A stretch of 64,000 bases of DNA, from assembly GCF_000379465.1 (NCBI RefSeq), contig NZ_KB905403.1, forward strand, positions 564,452 to 628,451, written 5' to 3'. The notes below the pieces were generated by a model. It was not told where the DNA came from, searched no databases, and saw nothing but the letters and a program-made list of their open reading frames with translations. Shown piece by piece: positions 24,678-34,300 of this stretch. The DNA is from Sciscionella marina DSM 45152 (GTDB lineage: Bacteria; Actinomycetota; Actinomycetes; Mycobacteriales; Pseudonocardiaceae). How positions within the stretch are numbered: the stretch's first letter is position 1; each line of letters opens with the position of its first letter. The position numbers and the translations under genes are program-made.

Positions 24678-26303
24678 ATGGCCCGGGCGAGTCTGACGCG
24701 GATCCTCGACGACCTGGGCGGCACCCTGCTCGAAGTGGTGCACGGCGATCCGGACCGGGTCGGCGAGGTCGGCGGTGTGGTGATCCACGATGCGGTGGAG
24801 GAACCGGCGCTGCCCCCGGCCGCCGTGGTGCTCGGGGTCGGGCTGCGCGAACCCGCGGGGATCGCGGCCCTGCTCGACCGGCTGCGCGGCCGGGCGGGGG
24901 CACTGGTGATCCGTTCCCCGGTGCCCGCAGGGCAGCGGCTGCGCACCGCGGCGGCGGATGCGGGGGTCGTGCTGCTCGCGGTCGCGCGGGGCGCCTCCTG
25001 GATGCAGCTCGCCGCGCTGTTGCGCTCGGTGCTCACCGAGGACGGCATCCGCGTCGAGGACACCGAGACACTGGGCGGTTTCCCGGCCGGGGACCTGTTC
25101 TCCCTGGCGAACGCGATCGCGGCGCAGCTGGATGCCCCGGTCACCATCGAGGACCGGGGTTCCCGGGTGCTCGCGTTCTCCGGCCACCAGGAGGAAGCGG
25201 ACCAGTCCCGGGTGGAGACGGTGCTCGGCAGGCAGGTCCCGCAACGCTATTCGCAGCTGCTCACCGAGTCCGGGGTGTTCGACGAGCTCTATCGCAGCAG
25301 GCGGCCGGTCTACGTGGATTCCACCGGACTGGGCACGGAATCGATCACGATGCCGCGGGTGGCGATCGCGGTGCGCGCGGGTGCCGAACAGCTCGGCTCC
25401 ATCTGGGCCGCGGTGCACGGACCGCTTTCCGCCGAACGCGAGGCGGCGCTCACCGATGCCGCGAAGGTGGTGGCGCTGCACCTGCTGCGCATGCGGGCCG
25501 GGGCGGATGTGGGCCGCAGGCTGCGCGCGGACCTGCTGAGCACCGCGCTCGAGGGTGGCCCGGACGCGCACGCCGCGGTGGACCGGCTCGGGCTCGCCGG
25601 AACCCCGGTGATCGTGCTGGCGCTCGCGATGCGCGGCTCGCAGGAACCGAGTGGTTCGCTGAGCGAGGAGACCAGCAGGGAAACCGAACGCCAGCGGATC
25701 GCCGACGGCTTCGCGATGCATCTGGCCGCGATGCACCCGCGCAGTGCGGTCGCGCTGCTGGAGAACCACGCCTACGGGTTGCTCCCGGTGGACGGGGAGG
25801 ATAGCGATGCCGGGGAACGGGCCCTGCGGGTGGCCGGTGACTTTCTCGGCAGGCTCGGGGACCGCACCGATGCGGTGATCGGGATCGGTTCCTGCGCGCG
25901 CACCAGCGCGGAACTGGCCACCGCGCGGCACCGGGCGAGCCGGACGGTGCGGGCCTTGCGCGCGCACGAGGACGGTCCGCGGGCGGCCCGGTTCGCCGAG
26001 GTGCACGGGTGGATCCTGGTTTCCGAGCTGCGCGAACTCGCCATCGGACAGGGTGACCGGCCCAGCGGGGCGCTCGCCGTGCTGCGCGAGTACGACGAAC
26101 GGCACGGGGCGAGCCTGGTGCCCACCCTCGCGGCCTGGCTGGACGCGTTCGGGGATGTCGGCGCGGCCGCCGCGGCCCTGCACGTGCACCCGAACACCTT
26201 CCGTTACCGGTTGCGCAGGCTCACCGAGATCGGCGGCATCGATCTGGCCGATCCGGCGGACCGGTTCGCGGCCATGCTGGCACTGCGGGTGTTCAAGGAT
26301 TAG
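24678..26303 (+). CDS. PucR-family regulator of the D-amino-acid/peptide cluster
   Basis: 541 aa. N-terminal PucR-like sensor (TRILDDLGGTLLEVVHGDPD), a central CdaR/GGDEF-like region, and a C-terminal HTH with GDVGAAAAALHVHPNTFRYR (~490-510) followed by LTEIGGIDLADPADRFA. It is the first gene of a long unidirectional block. Shared repeat blocks occur directly upstream of it and again before the next gene, so it may autoregulate and control the catabolic operon from those sites. That link is inferred; the family assignment is firm. Confidence 0.9.
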   Translation: MARASLTRILDDLGGTLLEVVHGDPDRVGEVGGVVIHDAVEEPALPPAAVVLGVGLREPAGIAALLDRLRGRAGALVIRSPVPAGQRLRTAAADAGVVLLAVARGASWMQLAALLRSVLTEDGIRVEDTETLGGFPAGDLFSLANAIAAQLDAPVTIEDRGSRVLAFSGHQEEADQSRVETVLGRQVPQRYSQLLTESGVFDELYRSRRPVYVDSTGLGTESITMPRVAIAVRAGAEQLGSIWAAVHGPLSAEREAALTDAAKVVALHLLRMRAGADVGRRLRADLLSTALEGGPDAHAAVDRLGLAGTPVIVLALAMRGSQEPSGSLSEETSRETERQRIADGFAMHLAAMHPRSAVALLENHAYGLLPVDGEDSDAGERALRVAGDFLGRLGDRTDAVIGIGSCARTSAELATARHRASRTVRALRAHEDGPRAARFAEVHGWILVSELRELAIGQGDRPSGALAVLREYDERHGASLVPTLAAWLDAFGDVGAAAAALHVHPNTFRYRLRRLTEIGGIDLADPADRFAAMLALRVFKD

Positions 26304-26382
26304 ACGCTACGTCGGATCGCACGAAAGCCCGGTACCGATTTTGGCCGCGCGCACCGAAGCCCCGTGCCCGCTTGTCGCCCTA

Positions 26383-26440
26383 GAGTGCGTCTGCGAGCTC
26401 TCGTCCGTCGCAGCGGGACACGGAGTTCTCAGATGTGCTC
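26383..26440. repeat. Shortened second copy of the 24492-24669 repeat
   Basis: Contains GAGTGCGTCTG (26383-26393), CTCTCGTCCGTCGC (26398-26411), GGACACGGAG (26416-26425) and a TGTGCTC end, in the order found in the first copy but lacking ~105 bp of its middle. It lies 39 bp before the D-amino-acid dehydrogenase ATG. Confidence 0.65.
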
Positions 26441-26478
26441 CTGGGTTGACAGGCACGAACAGCGAACGGAGCTGGTGC

Positions 26479-27714
26479 ATGGGTCCACGCAAGGTCATCG
26501 TCATCGGTGCGGGCATGGTCGGGTTGTCCTGCGCCTGGTCGCTGCAGGAGTACGGCATCGAGGTGGAGGTGCTGGACAAGGCAGCGGCCGGGTCCGGGGC
26601 GTCCTGGGGTAACGCGGGGTATCTCGCCCCGGCCTTCACCGTTCCGCTCCCCGAACCCGCGATCCTGCGCTATGGGATCCGTGCCGTGCTCGACCGGCAC
26701 TCCCCGGTCCGGCTGCCCCCGCGCGCCGATCCGGAGTTGGCCCGGTTTCTGCTGCGGTTGAGCCGGAACTGCACCAGCGCGCACTGGACCCGAGCGATGG
26801 CCGGATACCGGGTGCTCAACGAGCGGATCTTCGAGTCCTTCGACGCGCAGCTCGCCGACGGGGTGCGCGGCGAGGTGCACTCCGCCGATGTGCTCGCCGC
26901 CTTCGCCGGGGCCGCCGAGGCGACCGGACTGCAGCACGAACTCGACGGAGTGGTCGCCAGTGGGCAGCAGGTCGATCTGGAACTGCTCACCGGGGAACAG
27001 GCCCGCAAGGCCGAACCCAATCTCTCCGGGCGGGTCGGGCTCGCGATGCGGGTGCGCGGGCAGCGTTACCTCGATCCGGTCGCCTATGCGGGCGCGCTCG
27101 CCGCGAGTGTGCGCGCCCGGGGTGGCACGATCACCGAACAGGTCCCGGTCTCGGCCGTCCGGCACTCCGCTGGGCGGATCCGGGTGCGGTGCGCCGATGG
27201 TGGCCGCGAGGCGGACGCGGTGGTGCTCGCCAGCGGTGCCTGGCTGCCGGAGCTGGCCGCCGCGCACGGAGTGCGGATGCCGCAATTCGGCGGGCGCGGG
27301 TACAGCTTCACGGTTGCCCTGCGCGAGCCGCTGCGCACTCCGTTGTATTTCCCCACGGCCAGAGTCGCGCTGGCCCCACGCGGGGACCGGGTGCGGATCG
27401 CGGGCGTGATGGAGTTCCAGCGGCCGGACGCCCCGCTGGACCCGGCGCGGATCACCGCCACCGTCCGGTCGCTGCGGCCGCTGCTCGCCGGTGCCGACTG
27501 GTCGGACATCCGGGACCAGTGGGTGGGTGCGCGGCCGTTGAGCGCGGACGGGATCCCGCTGGTCGGCCCTTCGGCCACCGAGGGCGTCTACATCGCGGGC
27601 GGGCACGGCATGTGGGGAGTCACCCTCGGCCCGCTCACCGGAAGACTGCTCGCCGAGCACATGGCCACCGGCGCCACCGGCCCCGAACTCGATTGGTTGC
27701 GCCCGACCCGCTGA
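26479..27714 (+). CDS. FAD-dependent D-amino-acid dehydrogenase (DadA-like)
   Basis: 411 aa from ATG 26479; the in-frame region upstream belongs to the PucR antisense/overlap zone. The FAD motif VIVIGAGMVGLSCAWSL (~6-22) is followed by GSGASWGNAGYLAPAFTVPL, a DadA hallmark. The C-terminal GHGMWGVTLGPLTGRLLAE is the usual flavin-closing segment. DadA-type enzymes oxidatively deaminate D-amino acids at the membrane, passing electrons to the respiratory chain. It opens the operon whose other products include a D-aminoacylase and an oligopeptide importer, so free D-amino acids are the probable substrate. Confidence 0.88.
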   Translation: MGPRKVIVIGAGMVGLSCAWSLQEYGIEVEVLDKAAAGSGASWGNAGYLAPAFTVPLPEPAILRYGIRAVLDRHSPVRLPPRADPELARFLLRLSRNCTSAHWTRAMAGYRVLNERIFESFDAQLADGVRGEVHSADVLAAFAGAAEATGLQHELDGVVASGQQVDLELLTGEQARKAEPNLSGRVGLAMRVRGQRYLDPVAYAGALAASVRARGGTITEQVPVSAVRHSAGRIRVRCADGGREADAVVLASGAWLPELAAAHGVRMPQFGGRGYSFTVALREPLRTPLYFPTARVALAPRGDRVRIAGVMEFQRPDAPLDPARITATVRSLRPLLAGADWSDIRDQWVGARPLSADGIPLVGPSATEGVYIAGGHGMWGVTLGPLTGRLLAEHMATGATGPELDWLRPTR

Positions 27715-27756
27715 GCCCGGCTCGCTGAGTAGGGCTCGAGATCAATGGAGATCGCG

Positions 27757-29013
27757 ATGCTACGAGAGCGTATCGAGACCGAGCCGAGCCCGGCGCGGGT
27801 GCGCCGGATCGGCCTGCTGACCGGTGTCGTGCTGCTGCTCGCCTACACGATCGACTACGTGGACCGGTTCGCGATCAGCATGGCGCTGCCCTCGATCGGC
27901 ACCGAGTTCGGGCTTTCCAAGACGGCACAAGGGCTTCTGGTCACGGTGTTCGCCGTGGTGTACATGCTCTGCCAGATCCCGGCCGGGGTGGTCGCCGACC
28001 GGTTCGGTGCCCGGATCCTGTTGCTGACCACGCTGTTGCTGTGGTCGGCGTTCACCATGTTCACGGCACTCGCCGGGACCTTCGCCCTACTGCTCGTACT
28101 GCGCGCCACATTCGGTGCCTCGCAGGGATTTTTTCCCGCGGCGAGCTTCAAGACGGTGGCCGAGCGCACCACCCCGGACAACCGTGGCACGGTCATGGGG
28201 CTGGTCATGTCCGCGAGCGGGATCGGCAGCGGGCTCACCCCGTTGCTCGCCGCCCCGCTGCTGATCGCCTTCGGCTGGCGCGGCACGTTCGGCTGGCTCG
28301 CCGCGGCGGGCGCGGTGCTCGGCATCCTGCTGTGGCTGCTGATTCCGCGCCGGCTGCCCGCGCGGATGTGCGAACTGTCCGCGCAGCCGCCGAAACCGAC
28401 CCCGGCCGCGCGGCGGGCGGTGCTGCGCTCCCCGCAGGTGTGGTTGTTCGCCGGACTGTTCTGCGCCAAGAACTTCGTGGTGTACGGGCTGATCACCTGG
28501 GTGCCGAGTTATCTGCAGGAGGCCGAACAGGTCTCCATCGGGCAGACCGGGGTACTGGCCGCGATCCCGGCGCTGATCGGGTTCGCCACCACGATCCTCG
28601 GCGGCTGGCTGTTCGACCGCTACTTCCGCACCCGCCCGCGCTGGTACCTGTTCGCCACCACGCTCACCTCGGCGATCCTGCTGGCTCCCATGGCCCTGGC
28701 GAACACCGCGGGCCAGTTCATCCTGTTCGAGGCGCTCGCGCTCGCGGTGGACGGGCTCGGTTCCATGGCGCTGTTCGGCCTGCCGATGCGGGTGTTCCCC
28801 ACCGCGCTGACCGGATCGGGGATGGGCGTGATCAACTTCGGCGGTCAGGTCGCGGGTGCCGCCGCGCCACTGCTGCTCGGCATGCTGGTGGACGGATTCT
28901 CCTACGCGGCCGCGTTCGGTCTGCTCGTGGTGGCCGGGCTGATCGGGGCCGGGCTCGCCGTGCGGATCCCGCAGCGTGCCGAGGATTTCAGTTTCGCGGT
29001 GAAGGGAGCCTGA
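27757..29013 (+). CDS. MFS transporter (anion/cation symporter-like)
   Basis: 418 aa from ATG 27757, preferred because GGAG lies six bases upstream; ATG 27745 is the alternative. About 12 membrane segments. The segment IDYVDRFAISMALPSIGTEF and the loop-2 motif GVVADRFGARILL (~70-82) are typical of the major facilitator superfamily. The DYxDR start resembles the anion:cation symporter group that carries organic acids. It lies between the D-amino-acid dehydrogenase and D-aminoacylase genes, so it may carry N-acyl or free D-amino acids. Its stop overlaps the next start (TGATG). Confidence 0.85.
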   Translation: MLRERIETEPSPARVRRIGLLTGVVLLLAYTIDYVDRFAISMALPSIGTEFGLSKTAQGLLVTVFAVVYMLCQIPAGVVADRFGARILLLTTLLLWSAFTMFTALAGTFALLLVLRATFGASQGFFPAASFKTVAERTTPDNRGTVMGLVMSASGIGSGLTPLLAAPLLIAFGWRGTFGWLAAAGAVLGILLWLLIPRRLPARMCELSAQPPKPTPAARRAVLRSPQVWLFAGLFCAKNFVVYGLITWVPSYLQEAEQVSIGQTGVLAAIPALIGFATTILGGWLFDRYFRTRPRWYLFATTLTSAILLAPMALANTAGQFILFEALALAVDGLGSMALFGLPMRVFPTALTGSGMGVINFGGQVAGAAAPLLLGMLVDGFSYAAAFGLLVVAGLIGAGLAVRIPQRAEDFSFAVKGA

Positions 29014-29894
29014 TGGAAGACGAGATCATCGCCCGCGCCGAACAGGTGGGGCTCCGGGTCCGGATGCACGCCCGCGCCATCGACGGGACCGGGAGTTTCG
29101 GGATCGGCGCGGACGAACCCGTGGTGACCGCCTCGGTGCTCAAGGTGCCGCTTGCCGTGGAACTCGCCGACCAGGCCGAGCGGGAGCACTGCGATCTCGC
29201 CGAGCAGATCACCGTGCCCGCCGGGCCGAAAGTGCCGTCCCCGTACGGATTGGCCACGTTCCGGCATCCGGTGACGCTGTCCCTGGACGCGCTGGCCACC
29301 CTGATGATCGGGATCAGCGACAACGTCGCCACCGATCTGGTGTTCGCGAAGATCGGCAAACCCGCCGTGCGCGCCCTGCTGGACCGGCTCGGCCTCGCGG
29401 GCACCGTGATCGAGCAGGACTGCGCCGAACTGCTCGGCACCATCGGCGAGGACCTCGGCTATGACTATACCGATGACGAGCGCGCCCTGACCGAGCTGAC
29501 TCCGGAACAACTGCGCGGCCTGCGTGCCCTGGATCCGGCACAGACCTGCCGCAGCACGGCGGCGGAGATGACCGCGCTGCTCGGCATGATCTGGCGGGAC
29601 GAAGCGGCGGGCCCCGGCGCCTGCGCGGATGTGCGCCGCTGGCTCGGATTGCAGGTGTGGCCGCACCGGCTGCGGTCCGGTTTCCACACCGACGAGGTGC
29701 GGATCAGCGGGAAAACCGGGACGCTGCCCACGATCCGCAATGAGGTCGGGGTCGTGGAATACGCCGACGGGGGCAGGTTCGCGGTCGCGGTGTTCACCGA
29801 GGCGGTCGATGCCCGTTCCCAGGCACCGGAACGGGACGCGTTCATCGGATTCGCCGCGGCACGGGCGATCGAGGTAGTGAGGAGCCAAGCATGA
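29013..29894 (+). CDS. Class A beta-lactamase-like serine hydrolase, cytosolic form
   Basis: 293 aa. All three active-site boxes of class A/penicillin-recognising enzymes are visible: S41-V-L-K44, S102-D-N104 and K234-T-G236. There is no signal peptide or lipobox, which is unusual for a resistance enzyme. A convincing omega-loop ExxLN is also lacking. A role as an intracellular D-peptidase or amidase for imported D-amino-acid peptides fits the context better than antibiotic resistance. It is coupled to MFS upstream (TGATG) and to the D-aminoacylase downstream (ATGA). Confidence 0.82.
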   Translation: MEDEIIARAEQVGLRVRMHARAIDGTGSFGIGADEPVVTASVLKVPLAVELADQAEREHCDLAEQITVPAGPKVPSPYGLATFRHPVTLSLDALATLMIGISDNVATDLVFAKIGKPAVRALLDRLGLAGTVIEQDCAELLGTIGEDLGYDYTDDERALTELTPEQLRGLRALDPAQTCRSTAAEMTALLGMIWRDEAAGPGACADVRRWLGLQVWPHRLRSGFHTDEVRISGKTGTLPTIRNEVGVVEYADGGRFAVAVFTEAVDARSQAPERDAFIGFAAARAIEVVRSQA

Positions 29895-31354
29895 ACGAGA
29901 ACGTACTGCTGCGCGGCGGTCAGGTGTGCGATCCGGGAACGGGGACCACGCGCACGGCCGATCTGCTGGTCCGCGATGGCCGGGTGGCCGAGATCGGGAC
30001 GGATCTTCCCGTGCCCGAGGATGTTCCGGTGCTCGACGTGACCGGGCTCGTTGTCGGGCCGGGATTCATCGATCTGCACAGCCATGTGGACTCCATCGCC
30101 GGGCAGCGACTGCAGGCCATGGACGGGGTGTGCGCGACCCTGGAACTGGAAGCGGGCGCGGCGCGGGTGGAAACCGCGTACGCCGCGGCCGCGCGGGACG
30201 GGCGCCCGCTGCACTACGGGTACGCCGCGTCCTGGGCCGGTGCCCGGTTCGCGGCCCACACCGGCGCGGACCCGGACGACATCCTCGGCGTGCTCGGCGC
30301 ACCGGAATGGCAGCGATCCTCCACCCCGAGCGAGCGGGCGACCTGGCTGAACAGGCTGGAGACCGAACTCGCCGCGGGCGGGCTCGGGATCGGCATTCTG
30401 CTCGGCTACGCGCCGCGCACCGATCCGGCGGAATTCCTCGATGTGGCACGGCTTGCCGCGAATGCGGGAGCGCCGACCTTCACCCATGTCCGCGAACTGG
30501 TGGAGGCCGACCCGACCACCCCGGTGGACGGTTCGAGCGAGATCGCGATGGCCGCGGCGGAAACCGGTGCGGCCATGCACCACTGCCACGTGAACAGCAC
30601 CTCGCGCAGGCACATCGACCGGGTGCTGTCTACTTTGGACTCTTCGCGATCCGCGGGTTCCCCGGTCACCGTCGAGGCGTACCCCTATGGCGCGGGTTCC
30701 ACCGCGATCGGCGCGTTCTTCCTTTCCCCGGACCGGCTGCCCGCCTGGGGCATGAGCCCCTCGGATCTGGTGCTGGTGGACACCGGGGAGCGGATCGCCG
30801 ATGCGGCGCGACTGAACGAGGTGCGCGCGAACGATCCGGGCGCGCCGTGCATCGTGCACTATCTGGACGAGCGCGCCGAGGCCGATCGTGCGCTGCTGCG
30901 GCACGCGCTCGCCTTCGAGGACAGCATCGTGGCCAGCGACGCGATGTTCGTCAGCTGGCCCGACGGCAGCAGGGAGAGCACCGAGTGGCCGCTGCCCGCC
31001 GGTGGGCGCACCCATCCGCGCACCGCGGGCACGTTCAGCAAATCTCTGCGCCTGATGGTGCGCGAACAGGGCGCGTGGACCTGGCTGGAGGCCTTCCGCC
31101 GGTGCTCCTATCTGCCCGCGCGGGTGCTGGACCGGGTGTGCGCCACGGCGAGCGGGAAGGGGCACCTCGGGATCGGCGCGGATGCCGACATCGTGGTGCT
31201 CGATCCGGAAACCCTCACCGACCGCGCCACGTTCGCCGATCCCACGCGTACCGCTCAGGGTGTGCGGCATCTGCTGGTGGACGGCACCTTCGTGGTGCGG
31301 GACGGTGAACTGCGCGCGGACGTGTTCCCCGGACGGGCATTACGCGGTCACTGA
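29891..31354 (+). CDS. N-acyl-D-amino-acid deacylase-like amidohydrolase
   Basis: 487 aa, amidohydrolase superfamily. The metal motif H63-S-H65-VD follows VVGPGFIDL, and a late GHLGIGADADIVVLDPETL segment matches D-aminoacylase/D-hydantoinase-type enzymes. THVRE and HHCHVNS supply further candidate metal ligands. It hydrolyses N-acyl-D-amino acids or D-glutamyl-type peptides to free D-amino acids, which the DadA-like enzyme could oxidise. Start overlaps the previous stop by ATGA. A dihydroorotase-like or isoaspartyl dipeptidase-like activity cannot be excluded. Confidence 0.85.
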   Translation: MNENVLLRGGQVCDPGTGTTRTADLLVRDGRVAEIGTDLPVPEDVPVLDVTGLVVGPGFIDLHSHVDSIAGQRLQAMDGVCATLELEAGAARVETAYAAAARDGRPLHYGYAASWAGARFAAHTGADPDDILGVLGAPEWQRSSTPSERATWLNRLETELAAGGLGIGILLGYAPRTDPAEFLDVARLAANAGAPTFTHVRELVEADPTTPVDGSSEIAMAAAETGAAMHHCHVNSTSRRHIDRVLSTLDSSRSAGSPVTVEAYPYGAGSTAIGAFFLSPDRLPAWGMSPSDLVLVDTGERIADAARLNEVRANDPGAPCIVHYLDERAEADRALLRHALAFEDSIVASDAMFVSWPDGSRESTEWPLPAGGRTHPRTAGTFSKSLRLMVREQGAWTWLEAFRRCSYLPARVLDRVCATASGKGHLGIGADADIVVLDPETLTDRATFADPTRTAQGVRHLLVDGTFVVRDGELRADVFPGRALRGH

Positions 31355-31396
31355 ACCGAAACCAGGGCTCAGCCGAATTTCAGGAAGGGGCAAGGG

Positions 31397-34300
31397 ATGT
31401 CCATCTTCGACATCGCGGATATCGCAGGTATCGAGCAACCGATCGATCTCACGTTGAGCCCGGACGGCTCCACCGTGGTGTACGTGCTGCGCACTGCGGA
31501 CACCGAGGCCGACGAGAATGTGCACGAGTTGTGGTCGGTCGGTGCCGATGGCACGCCGCCCCGCCGGATCGGGGAGGGCACCGATCCGGCGATCAGCCCG
31601 GACGGTGAAACGCTGGTTTTCCTACGGCAGAACCAACTCTGGACGATGCCCATGCACGGCGGCGCCCCGGAACAGCTCACCGATCGCCCGCTCGGCGCCG
31701 GTCCCGCGGTGTGGCATCCGGACGGTCGCAAGCTGGCGTTCACCGCCGCGTTCGACTTCCGTGGTGGCACCGCGCATTCGCCCATCGTCACCACTGCCGC
31801 GGTGCACAAGATCGACGGCGGTGCCCGGTTCCGCGGGGTGTACGGCCAGCTTTTCCTGCTGGATCTGGACAGCGCCGAGACCACCATGCTCACCGGTGGC
31901 GAGTTCGAGGTGCACGCCCCCGTGTGGTCCCCGGACGGCAGCGAACTGGCCTATCTGCGCGGTTTCGCCGAGGACACCCCGACCGCGCGGGCCTATGTGC
32001 TCGATCCGCGGGACCCGGCCGCCCCGCATCGGCTGGTGCCCGGACCGGTCTCGGTGTCCGCGCTCGCCTGGCACGGCACGGATCTGCTGCTGGTCGGCGA
32101 ACCCGAACCCGGGGTCCGCAATGCGGTGCTCACCCGGGTCGACAGCGAGGGCGATGCCTCGGTGCTCACCGCGGAGCTGGACCGCGCGGTGCTGCCGGGT
32201 GCTGTCGGTTACCCCGGCGCATCGCCCGCCGTGCTCGGCGAGCAGGTGCTCTACTGCGTCCGCGACCGCGGGTGCACCCATCTCTACCGGGACGGCGAAC
32301 CGCTGCTGGCCGGGGAACACGTGGTCTCCGGGTTGAGTGTGTCCGGCGGGAGTATCGCGGTTGTGGTCGCCGATCCGCGGCACAGCGGGGAAATCGGCGT
32401 GATCGACCCGGAAACCGGGCGGTTGCGGCTGTTGACCGAACACACCCCGGACCGGTGCGTCCCGATCGTCCCGGTCGAGCGCACCTTCACGGTGCACGAT
32501 GGGGTCCAGGTGCACGGCTGGCTGGTACGCGATCCGGAACAACGGGAACCGGGCCCGCTGCTGCTCGATGTGCACGGCGGACCGCACAATGCCTGGCATC
32601 CGGCCCTTGATCCGGCGCACCTGTACCATCAGGTGCTCGCCGCGCGCGGCTGGTCGGTGCTGCTGCTCAATCCGCGCGGCAGCGACGGCTACGGCGAGGA
32701 GTTCCTCCGTGCCGGAATCGGGGCCTGGGGCACCGCCGATGAACGGGATTTCCTGGATCCGGTGGACCAGCTGGTCGCCGAGGGCCTTGCCGATCCGCGG
32801 CGGCTCGCGCTCTGCGGCTACAGCTACGGCGGGTTCATGGCGTGCTGGCTGTCCACCAGGACCGAGCGGTTCGCCGCGGTGGTCACCGGTGGGGTGGTGT
32901 GCGATCTCGACCTGCTGCGCGACACCTCCGATATCGGGGAATGGTTCTACGAACAGGAAATCGGTTCAGCAAAAGCACAGTCACCGATCCAGCACATCGA
33001 CCGGGTCAGCAGCCCGACACTGGTGCTGCACGGGCTGGCCGATCAGCGGTGCATCCATGCGCACGCCGAGCTGTGGTATTCCGGGTTGCGCCGTCGTGGG
33101 GTGCGCACCGAGCTGGTCAGCTATCCGGAAGCGAGCCATCTGTTCATTCTGGACGGTCGTCCGACGCAGCGGATCGACTACAACCGGCGCATCCTCAACT
33201 GGGTCACCAGGCACACCGGAACCCGGGTGCGCGGCGGCGCCGATCCGGACTACTGGCAGCGCAGGCTCGCCGCGCTGGTCGAGTCGCACGGCGTCGTGGG
33301 TGCCTCGCTCGGTATCGCGGTCGGGGACGAGATCAGTACCGCGGCTGCCGGACTGCTGCACACCGGGACCGGGGCCGCGGCCCGCACCGGCAGCCTGTTC
33401 CAGATCGGTTCCATCACCAAGGTGTACACCGCGACGGTGCTCATGCGCCTGGTGGAGCGCGGGGAACTCGGGCTGGACGAACCGATCGAGCGCTATGTTC
33501 CGGGCATCGCCGAAGGTGTCACCGTGCGGCATCTGCTCACCCACACCAGCGGCATCGACGGCGATCTGTTCCACGACACCGGGCGCGGGGACGACTGCCT
33601 CGAGCGGTACACCGCCAAACTCGCCGAGGCAGCCCGGATTCACCCGATCGGCGAGACGTTCTCCTACTGCAACGCGGGATTCAGCCTGCTGGCCCGGATC
33701 GCCGAGGTGTGCACCGGAAAGGTGTGGGACGAGCTGTTCGGCGAACTGCTGCTCGAACCGCTCGGCCTGGAACACACCGTGCTGCTTCCCGAACAGGTGC
33801 TGCGCTTCGACGCCGCGATGGGGCACGTCACGGGCAGGGACGGCAAGCTGGCCCCTGCCCCGCAGTGGCATCTGCCGCGCGCGGTCGCACCCGCGGGCGC
33901 GATCTGCGCCACCGCCGAGGATGTGCTGCGGTTCGCGCGCGGACAGGTACTGCGCCAGGAAACCGCCGAGCTGATGCGCAGCGAACAGGCCGAGCTTCCG
34001 GATGCGAGCCGTGCGGATGCCTGGGGTCTCGGCTGGTGGCGCAACATCTGGGACGGCACGCGGTTGATCGGCCACGATGGCAACACGGTCGGCCAGTCCG
34101 CGTTCCTGCGGGTGCTGCCGGAGGCGGATATCGCGGTCACCCTGCTCACCAATGGCGGCGAGGCGAACCCGCTTGCGCACGAACTGTTCACCGAGATCTT
34201 CGGGAAGTTCGCGGGCATCACCCCACCGGAACCCGTGCGCCCACCGGAACAGGGCAGCGTAGACAACGGAACCGGGGAACCGGCGGACTGGCACCTCGGT

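Noticed and set aside
29013-29894. Annotating the class A-like hydrolase as an antibiotic-resistance beta-lactamase
   Set aside because: No signal peptide and no convincing omega-loop ExxLN; the catabolic context favours an intracellular peptidase or amidase.
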